Source of the DNA: Gemmatimonadota bacterium
Lineage (GTDB): Bacteria > Latescibacterota > UBA2968
Assembly: GCA_002727195.1 (NCBI GenBank)
Contig: PBWH01000006.1
Span: forward strand, 195,018 to 259,017
DNA length: 64,000 nucleotides
Direction: 5' to 3'
Part shown: piece by piece, positions 42,894 to 53,778 of the stretch
How the letters are laid out: every line of letters starts with the position of its first letter
How positions within the stretch are numbered: the stretch's first letter is position 1
Made by a program: the position numbers and the translations under genes
Notes under the pieces: generated by a model
Seen by the model: the letters and a program-made list of their open reading frames with translations, nothing else
Told to the model about the DNA's origin: nothing
Databases searched by the model: none

Positions 42894-42989
42894 ATGATGC
42901 ACGCAGGCAACAGCTATTACCGGCAGTTCGGTTTTCGTCGCTTCGGCTATTATTGGCCCGGAGTCCAGGAGACGCGCCTGCCCGCCTGA
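42894..42989 (+). CDS. trpL: Aromatic-rich leader peptide of the trp operon (attenuation)
   Basis: A 31-codon open frame (MMHAGNSYYRQFGFRRFGYY, then WPGVQETRLPA) lies between the promoter region and trpE. It contains four Tyr, three Phe and one Trp codon within 14 positions and ends just before the attenuator. If the ribosome stalls at TGG 42954-42956, bases 42978-42985 stay free to pair with 43024-43031. If it reaches the stop codon it covers them and the terminator forms. This is the classical leader-peptide geometry. The aromatic mix suggests sensing of Tyr and Phe supply as well as Trp. No strong ribosome site is seen (CAGAGAT). Confidence 0.75.
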   Translation: MMHAGNSYYRQFGFRRFGYYWPGVQETRLPA

Positions 42990-43049
42990 TCGTGTGATCA
43001 ACTGAGAGTAGGATCCATAGGCCGTGGGCAGTCGCCCGCGGCCTTTTTT
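42978..43049 (+). promoter_or_regulatory. trp attenuator with alternative antiterminator pairing
   Basis: Terminator: GGCCGTGGGC (43020-43029) pairs with GCCCGCGGCC (43034-43043), ten pairs with one wobble, followed by TTTTTT (43044-43049). Antiterminator: CTGCCCGC (42978-42985) can pair with GTGGGCAG (43024-43031), which removes the 5' arm of the terminator. Confidence 0.85.
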
Positions 43050-43120
43050 GTTGCCTGAAATCGCTGAAAAATAGCATATTAGAGGCTTTTCTGGCATCGC
43101 TGAACCGCCCGATTTCGACT

Positions 43121-44613
43121 ATGACTTACCCATCCATCGACAAAGTCCGAGAACTGGCCGATCAGGCCCATCTGGTGCCGATTTCGCGGAAGATCCTCGC
43201 GGATACGGAAACGCCGCTTAGTGCCTACATGAAGGTGCGGTCAACGGGCGGACACACCTTTCTGTTCGAAAGTGTCGAGGGCGGCGAGAAGATTGGACGC
43301 TACTCGTTCCTGGGTGTCGATCCGTTCCTGGTGTTCCGGAGTCGTGGGCAGGGGATCACGCTGACGGATCTGCGTTCAGGAGAGACGACGTCGTATGTCG
43401 CGAACCCGATCGACGAACTGCGTCGCCTGATCGACGAGCACCGGTCGGTGCACGTGTCCGGTCTGCCCAGGTTTACGGGAGGCGCTGTCGGACACGTCGG
43501 CTACGATGCGATCCGTCTGGTCGAGGATATTCCAGATACCACAGAGGATGATCTCGATCTCGACGATATCGTCCTGATGTTCTTCGACACACTGCTGGCC
43601 TTCGACAACATCCAGCACGTGATCCACCTGATCTCGAACGTCCACACGGGCACGGATGACCTGCAGGCAGGATACGATGCGGCGGTCGCCAAGATCGACG
43701 CGTTGGAGGCAGCCCTGGCCGAGCCGCTGACGGCTCCGGTGACGAAGGGCTCGGGGGAATGCGTGATTCGTTCGAACACCGAGCGAGAAGCGTATCTGGA
43801 AAAGGTCGAGAAGTGTCGCGAGTACATCGTAGCCGGCGACATCTTCCAGGTGGTGCTGTCGCAGCGCTTCGAAACGGATGTAACCGTCGGGTCGATAGAC
43901 ATCTACCGGATGCTCCGGATGGTGAACCCGTCACCGTACAACTTTCACATCGAGCTCGGTGACGCACAGCTCGTGGGGTCTTCGCCTGAATTGCTCGTGC
44001 GCGTGGAAGACGGCGTGATGCAGGTCAGGCCGATCGCGGGCACCCGCTGGAGAGGCGAGTCTGAGGAGGAAGACCAACGGCTCGCGGACGACCTGCTGAG
44101 CGACGAGAAAGAGCGGGCTGAGCACATCATGCTCGTCGACCTCGGGCGCAACGACGTGGGGCGCGTGTCGAAGTTCGACACCGTTCGCGTGACCGAGCAG
44201 ATGATCATCGAGCGCTACTCACACGTGATGCACATCGTGTCGAACGTGCGTGGCGAGTTGAGGGACGACGTCGACGCGCTGGATGCGCTGTTCGCGGGCT
44301 ACCCGGCTGGCACCGTATCTGGAGCGCCCAAGATTCGGGCGATGGAGATCATCGACGAGCTGGAACCGACGCGACGCGGTCCGTATGCCGGATCCGTCGG
44401 TTACATCGACTTCTCCGGCAACATGGACACGTGTATCGCGATCCGGACGATGATCCTCAAGGGCGGCAAGGCGTATGTCCAGGCCGGTGGCGGCATCGTC
44501 TACGATTCTAAGCCGGACTACGAGTATCGTGAGACGGTGAACAAGGCAAAGGCGCTGTTTCGGGCCGTCGAACTGGCGGAACAGGGTGATCCGAACCTGA
44601 CGGCGAGCGACCG

Positions 44614-44617
<4 letters not shown>
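43121..44617 (+). CDS. trpE: Anthranilate synthase component I
   Basis: 498-aa chorismate-using subunit. It forms anthranilate with ammonia or with glutamine via TrpG. The N-terminal Trp-sensing motif is seen as [19 protein letters not shown], so feedback inhibition is likely. Catalytic-domain motifs include [13 protein letters not shown]-like text in [38 protein letters not shown] and [17 protein letters not shown]. It starts at ATG 43121 after the attenuator and overlaps trpG by ATGA. Complete. Confidence 0.97.
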
Positions 44618-45177
<560 letters not shown>

Positions 45178-45189
45178 GAGATCCGAACC

Positions 45190-46206
45190 ATGACGATACA
45201 AGAAGCGATCGCTGGGCTGGTCGAAGGCAACGACCTGAAGCGCAAGGAGATGGTGTCCGTGATGAGCGCCATCATGTCAGGCGAGACGACGGACGCACAG
45301 ATCGGGGCTTTTCTGACCGGGCTTCGGATCAAGGGTGAGACGGTCGACGAGATCCGCGGCGCCGCTGAGGTGATGCGTGAGAAGGCGGAGAAGGTCAAGA
45401 CGTCACACTCGGTGATTGTGGATACGTGCGGCACGGGAGGGGATCACTCCAGCACATTCAACATCTCGACCACGGCCGCGTTTGTCGCGGCGGGATCCGG
45501 GTTGTGTGTGGCCAAACACGGGAACCGATCGATTACGAGCAAGAGCGGCAGCGCGGACGTGCTGGCGGCGCTCGGTGTGAATACAGAAGCGACGCCGGAC
45601 AAGGTCGGCGAGTGCCTCGACGAGGTCGGGATCGGGTTCATGTTCGCCGTGACCTTTCACGGTGCGATGAAGCACGCGATCGGGCCGCGTCGAGAGCTGG
45701 CACCGACCCGCACGGTTTTCAACGCCCTTGGGCCGCTTACGAACCCTGCCGGAGCGACTCGCCAGGTGATCGGCGTCTACAGCGCCGACATGACCGAGAC
45801 GTTCGCGAACGTGCTGGGCGGGCTGGGCGCCGAACACGCGTTCGTCGTTCACGGTTCTGATGGGATGGATGAGGCGACGCTGACTGGTCCGACACGCGTG
45901 AGCGAACTGCAGGCTGAGTCCGTGTCGACCTACGACATCAAGCCTGAGGATTTTGGTTTGGAAACGGCTACTGCCGAGGACCTCGCCGGCGGTGAGCCAG
46001 ATGAGAACGCGAGCATCACGCGAGCCATTCTGGACGGTGAAACGGGACCGAAGCGGGACATCGTTCTGCTCAATTCTTCATTTGCCCTTGTCGCAGGCGG
46101 AACGGCGGAGACGCTCGAAGAGGGGATCGAGGTGGCGGCCAAGACGATCGATTCTGGAGCGGCGAAAGAGAAGCTCGAACGGCTGGTGGAGGTGAGCAAC
46201 AGCTAG
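45190..46206 (+). CDS. trpD: Anthranilate phosphoribosyltransferase
   Basis: 338-aa enzyme joining anthranilate to PRPP. The PRPP loop DTCGTGGDHSSTFNIST, KHGNRSITSKSGSADVLAALG and the substrate helix FGPRRELAPTRTVFNALGPL-like region (IGPRRELAPTRTVFNALGPL) are intact. It starts at ATG 45190 with AGGAG upstream, 12 bases after trpG. trpC follows two bases after its stop. Confidence 0.97.
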   Translation: MTIQEAIAGLVEGNDLKRKEMVSVMSAIMSGETTDAQIGAFLTGLRIKGETVDEIRGAAEVMREKAEKVKTSHSVIVDTCGTGGDHSSTFNISTTAAFVAAGSGLCVAKHGNRSITSKSGSADVLAALGVNTEATPDKVGECLDEVGIGFMFAVTFHGAMKHAIGPRRELAPTRTVFNALGPLTNPAGATRQVIGVYSADMTETFANVLGGLGAEHAFVVHGSDGMDEATLTGPTRVSELQAESVSTYDIKPEDFGLETATAEDLAGGEPDENASITRAILDGETGPKRDIVLLNSSFALVAGGTAETLEEGIEVAAKTIDSGAAKEKLERLVEVSNS

Positions 46207-46208
46207 CG

Positions 46209-46994
46209 ATGTCGATTCTGGACGAAATCGTCGAGTACAAGCGCGCTTTCGTGGAAGAGCGAAAGGCGTCTGTGTCGATGGATCAGGTGATCGAGCAGGC
46301 GAATACCGCTCCACGTCCGCGGTCGCTGTTCGATCGTCTGTCCGACGCTGACGGCGTGGCCATCATCGCCGAGATCAAGAAGGCGTCTCCCTCGAAGGGG
46401 CTGATCCGCGAAGATTTCGATCCAGTCGCGATCGGGTCGATTTACGAGGCTAACGGCGCTTCCGCGATTTCGGTGCTGACGGATGAGAAGTACTTCCAGG
46501 GCGCTGACAGTTACCTGACCTCGGTTCATCACGAGGTCGACCTGCCGCTGCTGAGGAAGGACTTCACGGTTGACCCATATCAGGTATACGAGGCCCGAGC
46601 GATTGGGGCCTCTGCCGTTCTGCTAATCGTCAGCGCGCTCACCCCGGATGAACTGGCTTCGTTCCTCGATCTGACTCGTGAATTGGACGTCGATGCCCTC
46701 GTCGAGGTACATACCATCGAGGAGGCGAAGATCGCGTTGGACGCTGGGGCCGCACTGATAGGCATCAACAATCGCGACCTGAAGACGTTCGCCACCGATC
46801 TCGCCGTGACAGAGGGCGTCATCCCAACGCTGCCGGCAGACGCCCTGATCGTGAGCGAAAGTGGACTTCACACACGCGCGGACGTGGAGCGTGTTCGGGA
46901 TGCCGGCGCGGACGCCATCCTGGTGGGCGAGAGCCTGATGCGGGAAGACGATATCGGCGCGAAGCTGTGTGAGTTGGCCGGAGGTGAATCGTGA
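46209..46994 (+). CDS. trpC: Indole-3-glycerol-phosphate synthase
   Basis: 261-aa TIM-barrel enzyme. The catalytic region IAEIKKASPSKGLIREDFDP is followed by LTDEKYFQGADSYL and LPLLRKDFTVDPYQVYEA. Later come LVEVHTIEEAKIALDAGA, INNRDLKTF and VSESGLHTRADV. All expected Lys and Glu residues are visible. Not fused to TrpF. Its stop overlaps the next start (ATGA). Confidence 0.97.
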   Translation: MSILDEIVEYKRAFVEERKASVSMDQVIEQANTAPRPRSLFDRLSDADGVAIIAEIKKASPSKGLIREDFDPVAIGSIYEANGASAISVLTDEKYFQGADSYLTSVHHEVDLPLLRKDFTVDPYQVYEARAIGASAVLLIVSALTPDELASFLDLTRELDVDALVEVHTIEEAKIALDAGAALIGINNRDLKTFATDLAVTEGVIPTLPADALIVSESGLHTRADVERVRDAGADAILVGESLMREDDIGAKLCELAGGES

Positions 46995-47335
46995 AGACGA
47001 AGATCACGCTGTCAGACGACGAGATCCCGCGTCAGTGGTACAACATCGCTGCGGACCAGCCGACCCCGATGGATCCCCCTTTGCATCCGGGGACGGGGCA
47101 GCCCGTCGGTTCCGAGGACCTGGCGCCGATCTTTCCGATGAGTTTGATCGAGCAGGAAGTCAGCCAGGAGCGCGTCATCCTGTTTAACTGGTCGGGACAC
47201 GGCCTGATGGACCTGGTTGGATACGACAAGTACTTCCAGGGCGAGCTGACAGACTATGCACTGCCCGATGAGGATTTGGAGAAGTTCGCCGCTTCGATGG
47301 CTGAGTTTCCGACACCGGGGAGTGTGGCATCGTGA
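46991..47335 (+). pseudogene. In-frame internal-deletion remnant of TrpB2 (tryptophan synthase beta-like)
   Basis: 114-aa frame whose first 61 residues match the N-terminus of TrpB2 (EIPRQWYNIAADQPTPMDPP, LHPGTGQPVGSEDLAPIFPM, LIEQEVSQER). From residue 62 it matches the TrpB2 C-terminus (VILFNWSGHGLMDLVGYDKY, FQGELTDYALP). The whole PLP-binding core, roughly 330 residues in normal TrpB2, is absent, yet the reading frame is preserved. The start overlaps trpC by ATGA and its stop overlaps trpF by GTGA, so translation coupling is retained. It cannot be an enzyme. A canonical trpB occurs downstream. It could be a structural scar kept for coupling, or an assembly collapse. Confidence 0.85.
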
Positions 47336-47964
47336 CACGGGTCAAGATCTGCGGCCTCACCAATGCCGAAGACGCACACGTTGCGGCTGAAGCTTGGGCG
47401 GATGCGCTCGGGTTCATCTTCTACCCGAAGAGCAAGCGCTTTGTGACGCCCGAACAGGTCAAGTCGATCGTCGCAGATCTTCCGCCGTTCGTGACGCCCG
47501 TCGGTGTGTTCGTGAACGAACCTCGCGATCGCATCTGTCAGATCGCAGATGACATCGGTCTGCGAGCCTTGCAGTTGCACGGTGATGAGACACCGGAGGA
47601 CTGCCTCGGGTACGATCGACCGGTCATTCGGGCGTTACGGGTTGGGACGGGTTTCAGCGAGGCGGACATCGAGCCCTATGCATCGGCGGGGGTGGAGTCG
47701 TTCCTGCTCGACAAAGACAAGGAAGGGTTCTACGGCGGGACGGGTGAGACGTTCGACTGGGGAATGGCCGTGATGGCCAGATCGTACGGTCGCATCATCC
47801 TGTCCGGCGGCCTGACGCCGTTCAATGTCGAAGAGAGCATCCAGGTCGTACAGCCCTATGCCGTCGATACGGGCAGTGGTGTCGAAAAGGAAGCGGGTAA
47901 GAAGGATCACGACAAAGTCCGTGCGTTCATCCAGCACGCGATGAGCGTCGGTGTGGAGAACTGA
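47332..47964 (+). CDS. trpF: Phosphoribosylanthranilate isomerase
   Basis: 210-aa TIM barrel beginning TRVKICGLTNAEDAHVAAEA with the catalytic Cys, then ALGFIFYPKSKRFVTPEQ, LQLHGDETPE, SGGLTPFNVEES, and the end AVDTGSGVEKEAGKKDHDKV with catalytic Asp. It starts at GTG 47332, overlapping the TrpB2 remnant. Complete and active-looking. Confidence 0.96.
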   Translation: MTRVKICGLTNAEDAHVAAEAWADALGFIFYPKSKRFVTPEQVKSIVADLPPFVTPVGVFVNEPRDRICQIADDIGLRALQLHGDETPEDCLGYDRPVIRALRVGTGFSEADIEPYASAGVESFLLDKDKEGFYGGTGETFDWGMAVMARSYGRIILSGGLTPFNVEESIQVVQPYAVDTGSGVEKEAGKKDHDKVRAFIQHAMSVGVEN

Positions 47965-47965
47965 C

Positions 47966-49222
47966 GTGGATATACTCGAAGAACTGGCCTACCGCGAATG
48001 CGTCTTCCAGCAGACGGAAGGTGTGGGAGACCGTCTCGCCAAGGGACCGGCCAACATCTACCTGGGGGTCGATCCAACGGCCCCGAGCATGACGATCGGA
48101 AACCTGATTCCGGTGATCATGCTCCGTCGCCTGCAGATGGCTGGCCATCATCCGATCGCGCTCGTCGGTGGAGGCACCGGCTTGATCGGCGACCCCAGTG
48201 GGAAGGACCAGGAGCGGAAGCTGAATCCGGCGGCGGTCGTTGCCGAAAACACATCGAAGATGCGTGATGAGCTTTCACGAATGCTCGATTTCGAAGCGGC
48301 CTCGAACCCTGCGTCACTCGTGAGTAACCTGGATTGGCTGGGCGAGATCAAGATGATCGAGTTCCTGCGAGATGTCGGGAAGCACTTCTCGATCAGTTAC
48401 ATGCTGGCGAAAGAATCGGTGTCGTCCCGGATGGAAACGGGGATCTCTTACACCGAGTTCAGCTACATGATCTTCCAGGCGTATGACTTCCTAGAGCTGT
48501 ATCGTCGCTACTACTGCGAGGTTCAGATCGGTGGCAGCGATCAGTGGGGGAACATTACGGCAGGGATCGAGTTGATTCGCCGTGAGCTTGGCGAGTCGGC
48601 CTATGGGTTCACGAACGCGCTGCTGGAGCGATCGGACGGCAAGAAATTCGGGAAGTCCGAAGAGGGCGCGATCTTCCTGAATCCCGAATTGACGAGCCCG
48701 TATCAGTTCTACCAATGGTTTATCAACGTACCCGATGCGGACGTCGTGAAGTTCCTGAAAATCTTCACGTTCCTCGAACCGGACGCGATCGACGAGCTCG
48801 CCAAAGGTGTTGAGAGCGCACCGGAGATGCGAGAGGCGCAGCGCGTCCTGGCAGAGGAAGTGACTGCCTTCGTTCACAGTGAAGAGGCGGCAAAGCGTGC
48901 GATCCACATTTCGGAAGCCCTCTTCTATGGCAACCTGAGCGAGCTGTCCGAGCAGGAAGTGGAGGAAGGGTTCAGTGACGTGCCATCGCATACGCTGTCC
49001 GGTCAGTCGGAGATAGGGCTGATCGACACGCTCGTCGAGGCAGGCGTGTCGTCGTCGAAGCGTCAGGCACGCGAGGATATCAAGGCTGGTGCGGTTTCGG
49101 TCAATGGCGAACGCCAGACCGATCTGGGGCTGAGCCTGACCGCGCAGGACACGCTGGCGGGCAAGTTCGTCGTGATCCGCAGGGGCAAGCACAAGTACTT
49201 CCTGATTCGATGGGAGCGCTAG
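47966..49222 (+). CDS. tyrS: Tyrosyl-tRNA synthetase
   Basis: 418-aa class I synthetase. It shows GVDPTAPSMTIGNLIPVIML, GGGTGLIGDPSGKDQER, the Tyr-binding QAYDFLELYRRYYCEVQIGGSDQWGNI region, and the KMSKS equivalent GKKFGKSEEGA. A C-terminal S4-like RNA-binding domain ends SSKRQAREDIKAGAVSVNG. The HIGH motif reads TIGN (43-46), so the first His is Thr. The start is GTG 47966 with GGAG seven bases upstream, one base after trpF stops. Its place inside the trp operon links aminoacyl-tRNA supply with the Tyr-rich leader. Confidence 0.94.
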   Translation: MDILEELAYRECVFQQTEGVGDRLAKGPANIYLGVDPTAPSMTIGNLIPVIMLRRLQMAGHHPIALVGGGTGLIGDPSGKDQERKLNPAAVVAENTSKMRDELSRMLDFEAASNPASLVSNLDWLGEIKMIEFLRDVGKHFSISYMLAKESVSSRMETGISYTEFSYMIFQAYDFLELYRRYYCEVQIGGSDQWGNITAGIELIRRELGESAYGFTNALLERSDGKKFGKSEEGAIFLNPELTSPYQFYQWFINVPDADVVKFLKIFTFLEPDAIDELAKGVESAPEMREAQRVLAEEVTAFVHSEEAAKRAIHISEALFYGNLSELSEQEVEEGFSDVPSHTLSGQSEIGLIDTLVEAGVSSSKRQAREDIKAGAVSVNGERQTDLGLSLTAQDTLAGKFVVIRRGKHKYFLIRWER

Positions 49223-51714
49223 GTCGCGCGATCGTCGTCGCGGTCCTGCTCGCGTTGTGCGCGGGTGAGGGACACGCATGGACCAAAGGACGCCGGAGCC
49301 AAACGTTCGAAATTGGGCGCGTTTCGGGTCTCGTTCTCGACGGTCACCTGGACGATTGGGGGCAGGCCTTCAGGGCCGGTCCATTTGCTTCGGCAGAGGG
49401 CGGGGTTACGGATCCAACGGACCTTGATGTCACCGCTTCTATCGGATGGGCCGCAAACAGCCTCTGGTTTGGTGTCACCGTTCGGGATGACAACGCGGGG
49501 CCAGGTATCCGGTCCTCGTTGGAAGGCGACGCGATCACCATCAGGGTTTCTGACCGGTCGGACGAGACGCGGTTTCTGATCGTATCGGTCACACCCCCTG
49601 CCAGGGATGTGTTGCCCTCGCGTATCGAGGTCGATCCGAGAGGGTCGATCCAGCCGAGTGTCGATGCGGTGGTCCTGGAGACACAAGAAGGGTATACGGC
49701 AGAAATCCAGATCGACCTGAGTGCGTTTGGAGACGGAGCCGTTGGGCTCGAACTCGGCACTCAGGTGCAGATCCGAGACCGGGATCGGCGTGGGTCGGAT
49801 GACGTCGTGTGGTTTCCGTGGGCCGACCTGTCGGTCAACATGGCGCACACCCTGCGATTGGCGGAGCACGCCAGCAGGCCCGTTCGCGGATTCGCTTTCG
49901 GGTCCTACCCGGCACTGCTGAGCACGCGGGTCGAAGTCGTCGCTGACTCGTCCCTTGCGGGGAAGACCATACGATTCGCAGATGGGGATGAGATCCTCTC
50001 CACCGGACGGTTGGAAGTGCGAGGGGGACGGGCCGTCGCAACACTGGATGCGGAGATGCCGCCGCTGGGACGGCCATATCGCAATCCCGCGGTGATCATC
50101 GAAGGCGAACGGCCGATCGGGGTGACGATACCCGATGCCGACGAGCGTCGGGCGTGGCAGTTCGGATGGCATCGCCTTCGGTTCATGCCTTACGCGTTCA
50201 CGGGGTCTACGTTTCCGAAGGCGGTCTTCGAAGCCCCCCTGATGGCGCGGGACATGATCGGCCCGTATACGATCGAGACTGAGTACTACGATCGGAACTA
50301 CGAGCGCGTCACCGAGGCCACTGAAGATGGCCGATACGGTGCGGTGGTCTCGATCAAAGCCGGTGACCGCACCTACAGGCGGTTTCGGACGCTCTACAAG
50401 TACTCGGGCTTTATCCCCTGGTGGGAGCGGGAGGTCGACGCGATGATCGACCTGCCGGAAGAGTTCGGGATCGACACAGCAGTGCTGGATGGAAAACGTG
50501 CGGTCGTCGCCGATCGGCTGAAGCTGATGTTCTGGTCGGGCCTATCACGCGACCAACGAATCGGTTCGTTCCTGGCAGGTCTGAGAGAGGCCGTTCCCGG
50601 CGAAGGGGATGAGGGGTTCTACGACGCGATCTGGGAACGCGATCGGCAGTGGTGGGTCGGGCTCAAGCGTAAGGTCTACGGTCAAACCCCGGTCGAGCCG
50701 ATCAATGCCCCGACGGGCGTGTTCAAGGGACGTGCCCCGGAGCTCGTTTTCGGATCCGAGGAAGAGGCTGGCTTTCGTCCCGGGGTGGCAGCAGCGATTG
50801 ACAGCTTATGTGACGCCTGGTGGGAACGATCCGGAGAACCGATGGTCGTCTGCGTCGCACGGGCAGGAAAGATCGCTCACCTGAAGGCCTACGGTCACCG
50901 GAACGAAAGACCGGTGACTCTGTCGACCCGAGCGCCGATCGCCTCGATGACGAAGCTGCTGGCGGGCGTCCAGATGGCGATCGCCATCGATCAGCGCAGA
51001 GTCGACCCGGATGCGTCGATCGCAACATACCTGCCGGCATTCGAAGGTGTCAGCGGGGCGGATGGGCTGTCCGTTCGGTCACTGCTTACGCATACGAGTG
51101 GCCTCGAGGGCCACTGGGGAGACGAAGAGCACGACTTCGAGGAACAGATCGCCGGATACGTGCCGCAGATGGAAGTGGGCCGGACGTATAAGTATGGGGG
51201 AACAGGATACGCAATCGCGGGGAAGGTGTTGGAGGCCGTCAGCGGCGAAGCCCTGCCCATCTACCTGAAGCGACATCTGCTCGAACCACTCGGCTGTGTG
51301 GATACACGCGTCTCCGGCACGCATCAGGATGGTCAGAGTACGGCTCTGGATCTCGCGCGAATCGGGCAGCTGCTCCTGAACGGGGGGGCCTACGGTGATT
51401 TCAGGTTCTTCGAATACGAAGCCCTTCAGGAACTGTTGCCAGCGCCCCTGAGCAAGCATCTGCCCGGCACCTATCGCATGCAGGGGTTGGGCACCCGGAT
51501 GTTCAGCGACGAAGGCCTGAGCGAACACACTTACGGACATGGGTCTTCGTCGTCGACGATCTTTCGCGTCGATCCCGAGAACGATCTGGTTGTGACGGTC
51601 GCCCGTTGGCGGCCCGGAGCAGATTATGAACACTACAAGCGTCGACTGTTCGACACGATCGGCTCGTATTTTCCCCCAAAGACCGAGACCGACACAAGCC
51701 TGAAAGGCAATTGA
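49210..51714 (+). CDS. Secreted serine hydrolase (beta-lactamase fold) with N-terminal CBM9-like domain
   Basis: 834-aa exported protein with signal peptide (to about residue 24). Residues about 35-215 resemble CBM9-type domains ([43 protein letters not shown]). A middle part (about 330-480) is unrecognised. The C-terminal region, from about 500, is a class-C beta-lactamase/DD-peptidase fold with the catalytic SMTK motif and a HGSSSS motif near the end; the tyrosine motif reads YGGTGY rather than YxN. It starts at ATG 49210, 13 bases inside tyrS, and ends three bases before trpB. An extracytoplasmic enzyme within a tryptophan operon is unusual; its role is unknown. Confidence 0.82.
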   Translation: MGALGRAIVVAVLLALCAGEGHAWTKGRRSQTFEIGRVSGLVLDGHLDDWGQAFRAGPFASAEGGVTDPTDLDVTASIGWAANSLWFGVTVRDDNAGPGIRSSLEGDAITIRVSDRSDETRFLIVSVTPPARDVLPSRIEVDPRGSIQPSVDAVVLETQEGYTAEIQIDLSAFGDGAVGLELGTQVQIRDRDRRGSDDVVWFPWADLSVNMAHTLRLAEHASRPVRGFAFGSYPALLSTRVEVVADSSLAGKTIRFADGDEILSTGRLEVRGGRAVATLDAEMPPLGRPYRNPAVIIEGERPIGVTIPDADERRAWQFGWHRLRFMPYAFTGSTFPKAVFEAPLMARDMIGPYTIETEYYDRNYERVTEATEDGRYGAVVSIKAGDRTYRRFRTLYKYSGFIPWWEREVDAMIDLPEEFGIDTAVLDGKRAVVADRLKLMFWSGLSRDQRIGSFLAGLREAVPGEGDEGFYDAIWERDRQWWVGLKRKVYGQTPVEPINAPTGVFKGRAPELVFGSEEEAGFRPGVAAAIDSLCDAWWERSGEPMVVCVARAGKIAHLKAYGHRNERPVTLSTRAPIASMTKLLAGVQMAIAIDQRRVDPDASIATYLPAFEGVSGADGLSVRSLLTHTSGLEGHWGDEEHDFEEQIAGYVPQMEVGRTYKYGGTGYAIAGKVLEAVSGEALPIYLKRHLLEPLGCVDTRVSGTHQDGQSTALDLARIGQLLLNGGAYGDFRFFEYEALQELLPAPLSKHLPGTYRMQGLGTRMFSDEGLSEHTYGHGSSSSTIFRVDPENDLVVTVARWRPGADYEHYKRRLFDTIGSYFPPKTETDTSLKGN

Positions 51715-51716
51715 GC

Positions 51717-52934
51717 ATGGCAACACTCGTCAGCCCAGATCTCCCCGATGCCCGAGGCCGCTATGGCCCGTATGGGGGACGCTATGTACCGGAAACCCTG
51801 ATGGCGCTTCTCGATGATCTCGAGGAAGCGTATCGGGAAGCGAAGGAGGACCCGGAGTTCCAGGCCGAACTCGACTGGTATCTGAAGGAGTTCATCGGAC
51901 GGCCGACGTCGCTTTACTATGCGGAACGGCTGACTGAGCATCTGGGCGGGGCGAAGATCTACCTGAAGCGCGAAGACCTGGCGCATACGGGCGCGCACAA
52001 GATCAACAACTCGATGGGGCAGATCCTGCTCGCCCGCCGGATGGGCAAACAGCGAATCATCGCCGAGACTGGCGCTGGACAGCACGGCGTAGCGACGGCG
52101 ACCGTCGCAGCGATGTTCGGGCTCGAGTGCGAGATTTACATGGGAACGGAGGACATGGCGCGGCAGGCGCTGAATGTCTTCCGGATGCGACTACTGGGCG
52201 CTAAGGTCACCGGCGTCGACTCAGGCAGCAAGACGCTCAAGGACGCGATCAACGAAGCGATCCGCGATTGGGTCACGAACGTAGACTCGACGTTCTACAT
52301 TTTCGGTTCTGTCCTGGGGCCGCATCCCTATCCGATGATCGTGCGCGACTTCCAGCGGGTGATCGGGGTGGAGGCAAGAGAACAGATTCTCGAGGCCGAG
52401 TGCAAACTTCCGGATTGCCTGATCGCTTGTGTCGGTGGCGGTAGCAACTCGATCGGGTTGTTCCATCGCTTTCTCGAAGACGAGGACGTCAGGATGATCG
52501 GGGTGGAGGCCGGTGGTCACGGGATCGAATCCGGTGAACACGCCGCTCGTTTCCAGGGCGGAAAGCTGGGTGTCCTTCACGGCGCTCAGATCTATCTGCT
52601 GCAGGATGAGGACGGTCAGATAGCCCTTACGCATTCGGTTTCGGCGGGACTGGATTACTCAGGTGTTGGGCCCGAGCACTGCTATCTGCGTGACAATGAC
52701 CGGATCGACTACGCTTACGCTACGGACGACGAAGCGCTCGAGGCGTTCCAGTTGTTGAGCCGCCTCGAAGGGATCATTCCCGCACTCGAGAGTTCGCACG
52801 CGATCGCAGAGGTGTGCAAGCTGGCCCCGACGATGGCGAAGGATCAGGTTATTGTCGTGAATCTTTCCGGGCGAGGGGATAAGGATGTGCAGCAGGCTGC
52901 ACGGATGATCGAAGGGATCGAAGATTCGGTATGA
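51717..52934 (+). CDS. trpB: Tryptophan synthase beta chain
   Basis: 405-aa PLP enzyme joining indole and serine. It starts [17 protein letters not shown] after about 15 residues. The PLP lysine lies in [17 protein letters not shown], the [16 protein letters not shown] and [15 protein letters not shown] phosphate-binding loops are intact, and [13 protein letters not shown] follows. This is canonical TrpB1, not TrpB2. ATG 51717 is preferred over the TTG six bases earlier. Its stop overlaps trpA by ATGA. Confidence 0.97.
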   Translation: MATLVSPDLPDARGRYGPYGGRYVPETLMALLDDLEEAYREAKEDPEFQAELDWYLKEFIGRPTSLYYAERLTEHLGGAKIYLKREDLAHTGAHKINNSMGQILLARRMGKQRIIAETGAGQHGVATATVAAMFGLECEIYMGTEDMARQALNVFRMRLLGAKVTGVDSGSKTLKDAINEAIRDWVTNVDSTFYIFGSVLGPHPYPMIVRDFQRVIGVEAREQILEAECKLPDCLIACVGGGSNSIGLFHRFLEDEDVRMIGVEAGGHGIESGEHAARFQGGKLGVLHGAQIYLLQDEDGQIALTHSVSAGLDYSGVGPEHCYLRDNDRIDYAYATDDEALEAFQLLSRLEGIIPALESSHAIAEVCKLAPTMAKDQVIVVNLSGRGDKDVQQAARMIEGIEDSV

Positions 52935-53740
52935 GTGCCATCACAGAGACATTCGAACGACTCAAAGCAGACGGCCAGACCGGATTCATCCCGTTTGTCA
53001 CGGCGGGTGATCCGGATCTCGAGACGACGCGGGAGCTCGTCGTCGAACTCGCCAACCGAGGGAGCGACGTGATCGAACTCGGGATCCCGTTTTCTGATCC
53101 TCTCGCGGACGGCCCGACAAATCAGGCTTCGGCTCAGCGGGCACTCGAAGCGGGGACCACGCTGGAGGGCGTCTTTCAGTGCGTCGAGGGAATTCGGAAG
53201 GAGACGGACGTCCCCCTTATTTACATGACCTATTACAATCCGGTCCATCAGTACGGGTTGGAGGCCTTCGTTAAAAGATGCGCTGCGGTCGGCGTCAATG
53301 GGGCCCTTGTGACTGATCTTCCTCCCGAGGAGGCGGACAACTATTGCCAACTGATGGTTGAAGCCGGGCTGGATACGGTCTTCCTGCTCGCGCCGACATC
53401 GCGTGACTCGCGAATCCGGATGGTGACCGACGCGGCGACGGGCTTCGTCTACTATGTTTCCCGGGCAGGCGTGACCGGCGAACAACAAGCCCTTGCCGAT
53501 TCGCTTGTTTCGATGGTCGAACGGATCAAGGGCTTCACGGAGAAGCCACTTGCCGTCGGGTTCGGGATCTCGTCTCCCGAGCAGGCTGCAGAGGTTGGTG
53601 AACACGCGGATGCGGTGGTGGTTGGAAGTGCTATTGTGCGCCGGATCGCAGAGAAAGGAGGCGATTCCGATCTGGTACCTCAGATCGGGGACTTTGTCGC
53701 CTCCCTGATGGAACCGTTGAAGACGAAAGCTGTCAGTTGA
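52931..53740 (+). CDS. trpA: Tryptophan synthase alpha chain
   Basis: 269-aa TIM barrel that releases indole from indole-glycerol phosphate. The catalytic Glu lies in [19 protein letters not shown] and the Asp in [39 protein letters not shown] and [14 protein letters not shown] are all present. Its start is coupled to trpB. Complete. Confidence 0.97.
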   Translation: MSAITETFERLKADGQTGFIPFVTAGDPDLETTRELVVELANRGSDVIELGIPFSDPLADGPTNQASAQRALEAGTTLEGVFQCVEGIRKETDVPLIYMTYYNPVHQYGLEAFVKRCAAVGVNGALVTDLPPEEADNYCQLMVEAGLDTVFLLAPTSRDSRIRMVTDAATGFVYYVSRAGVTGEQQALADSLVSMVERIKGFTEKPLAVGFGISSPEQAAEVGEHADAVVVGSAIVRRIAEKGGDSDLVPQIGDFVASLMEPLKTKAVS

Positions 53741-53778
53741 CCCAATGATGCCCGATGAGTCGGGTGCAGGGGATCGTT

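Noticed and set aside
46991-47335. Reading the 114-aa frame as an independent small protein family
   Set aside because: Both halves align to opposite ends of TrpB2, so a deletion remnant explains it better.
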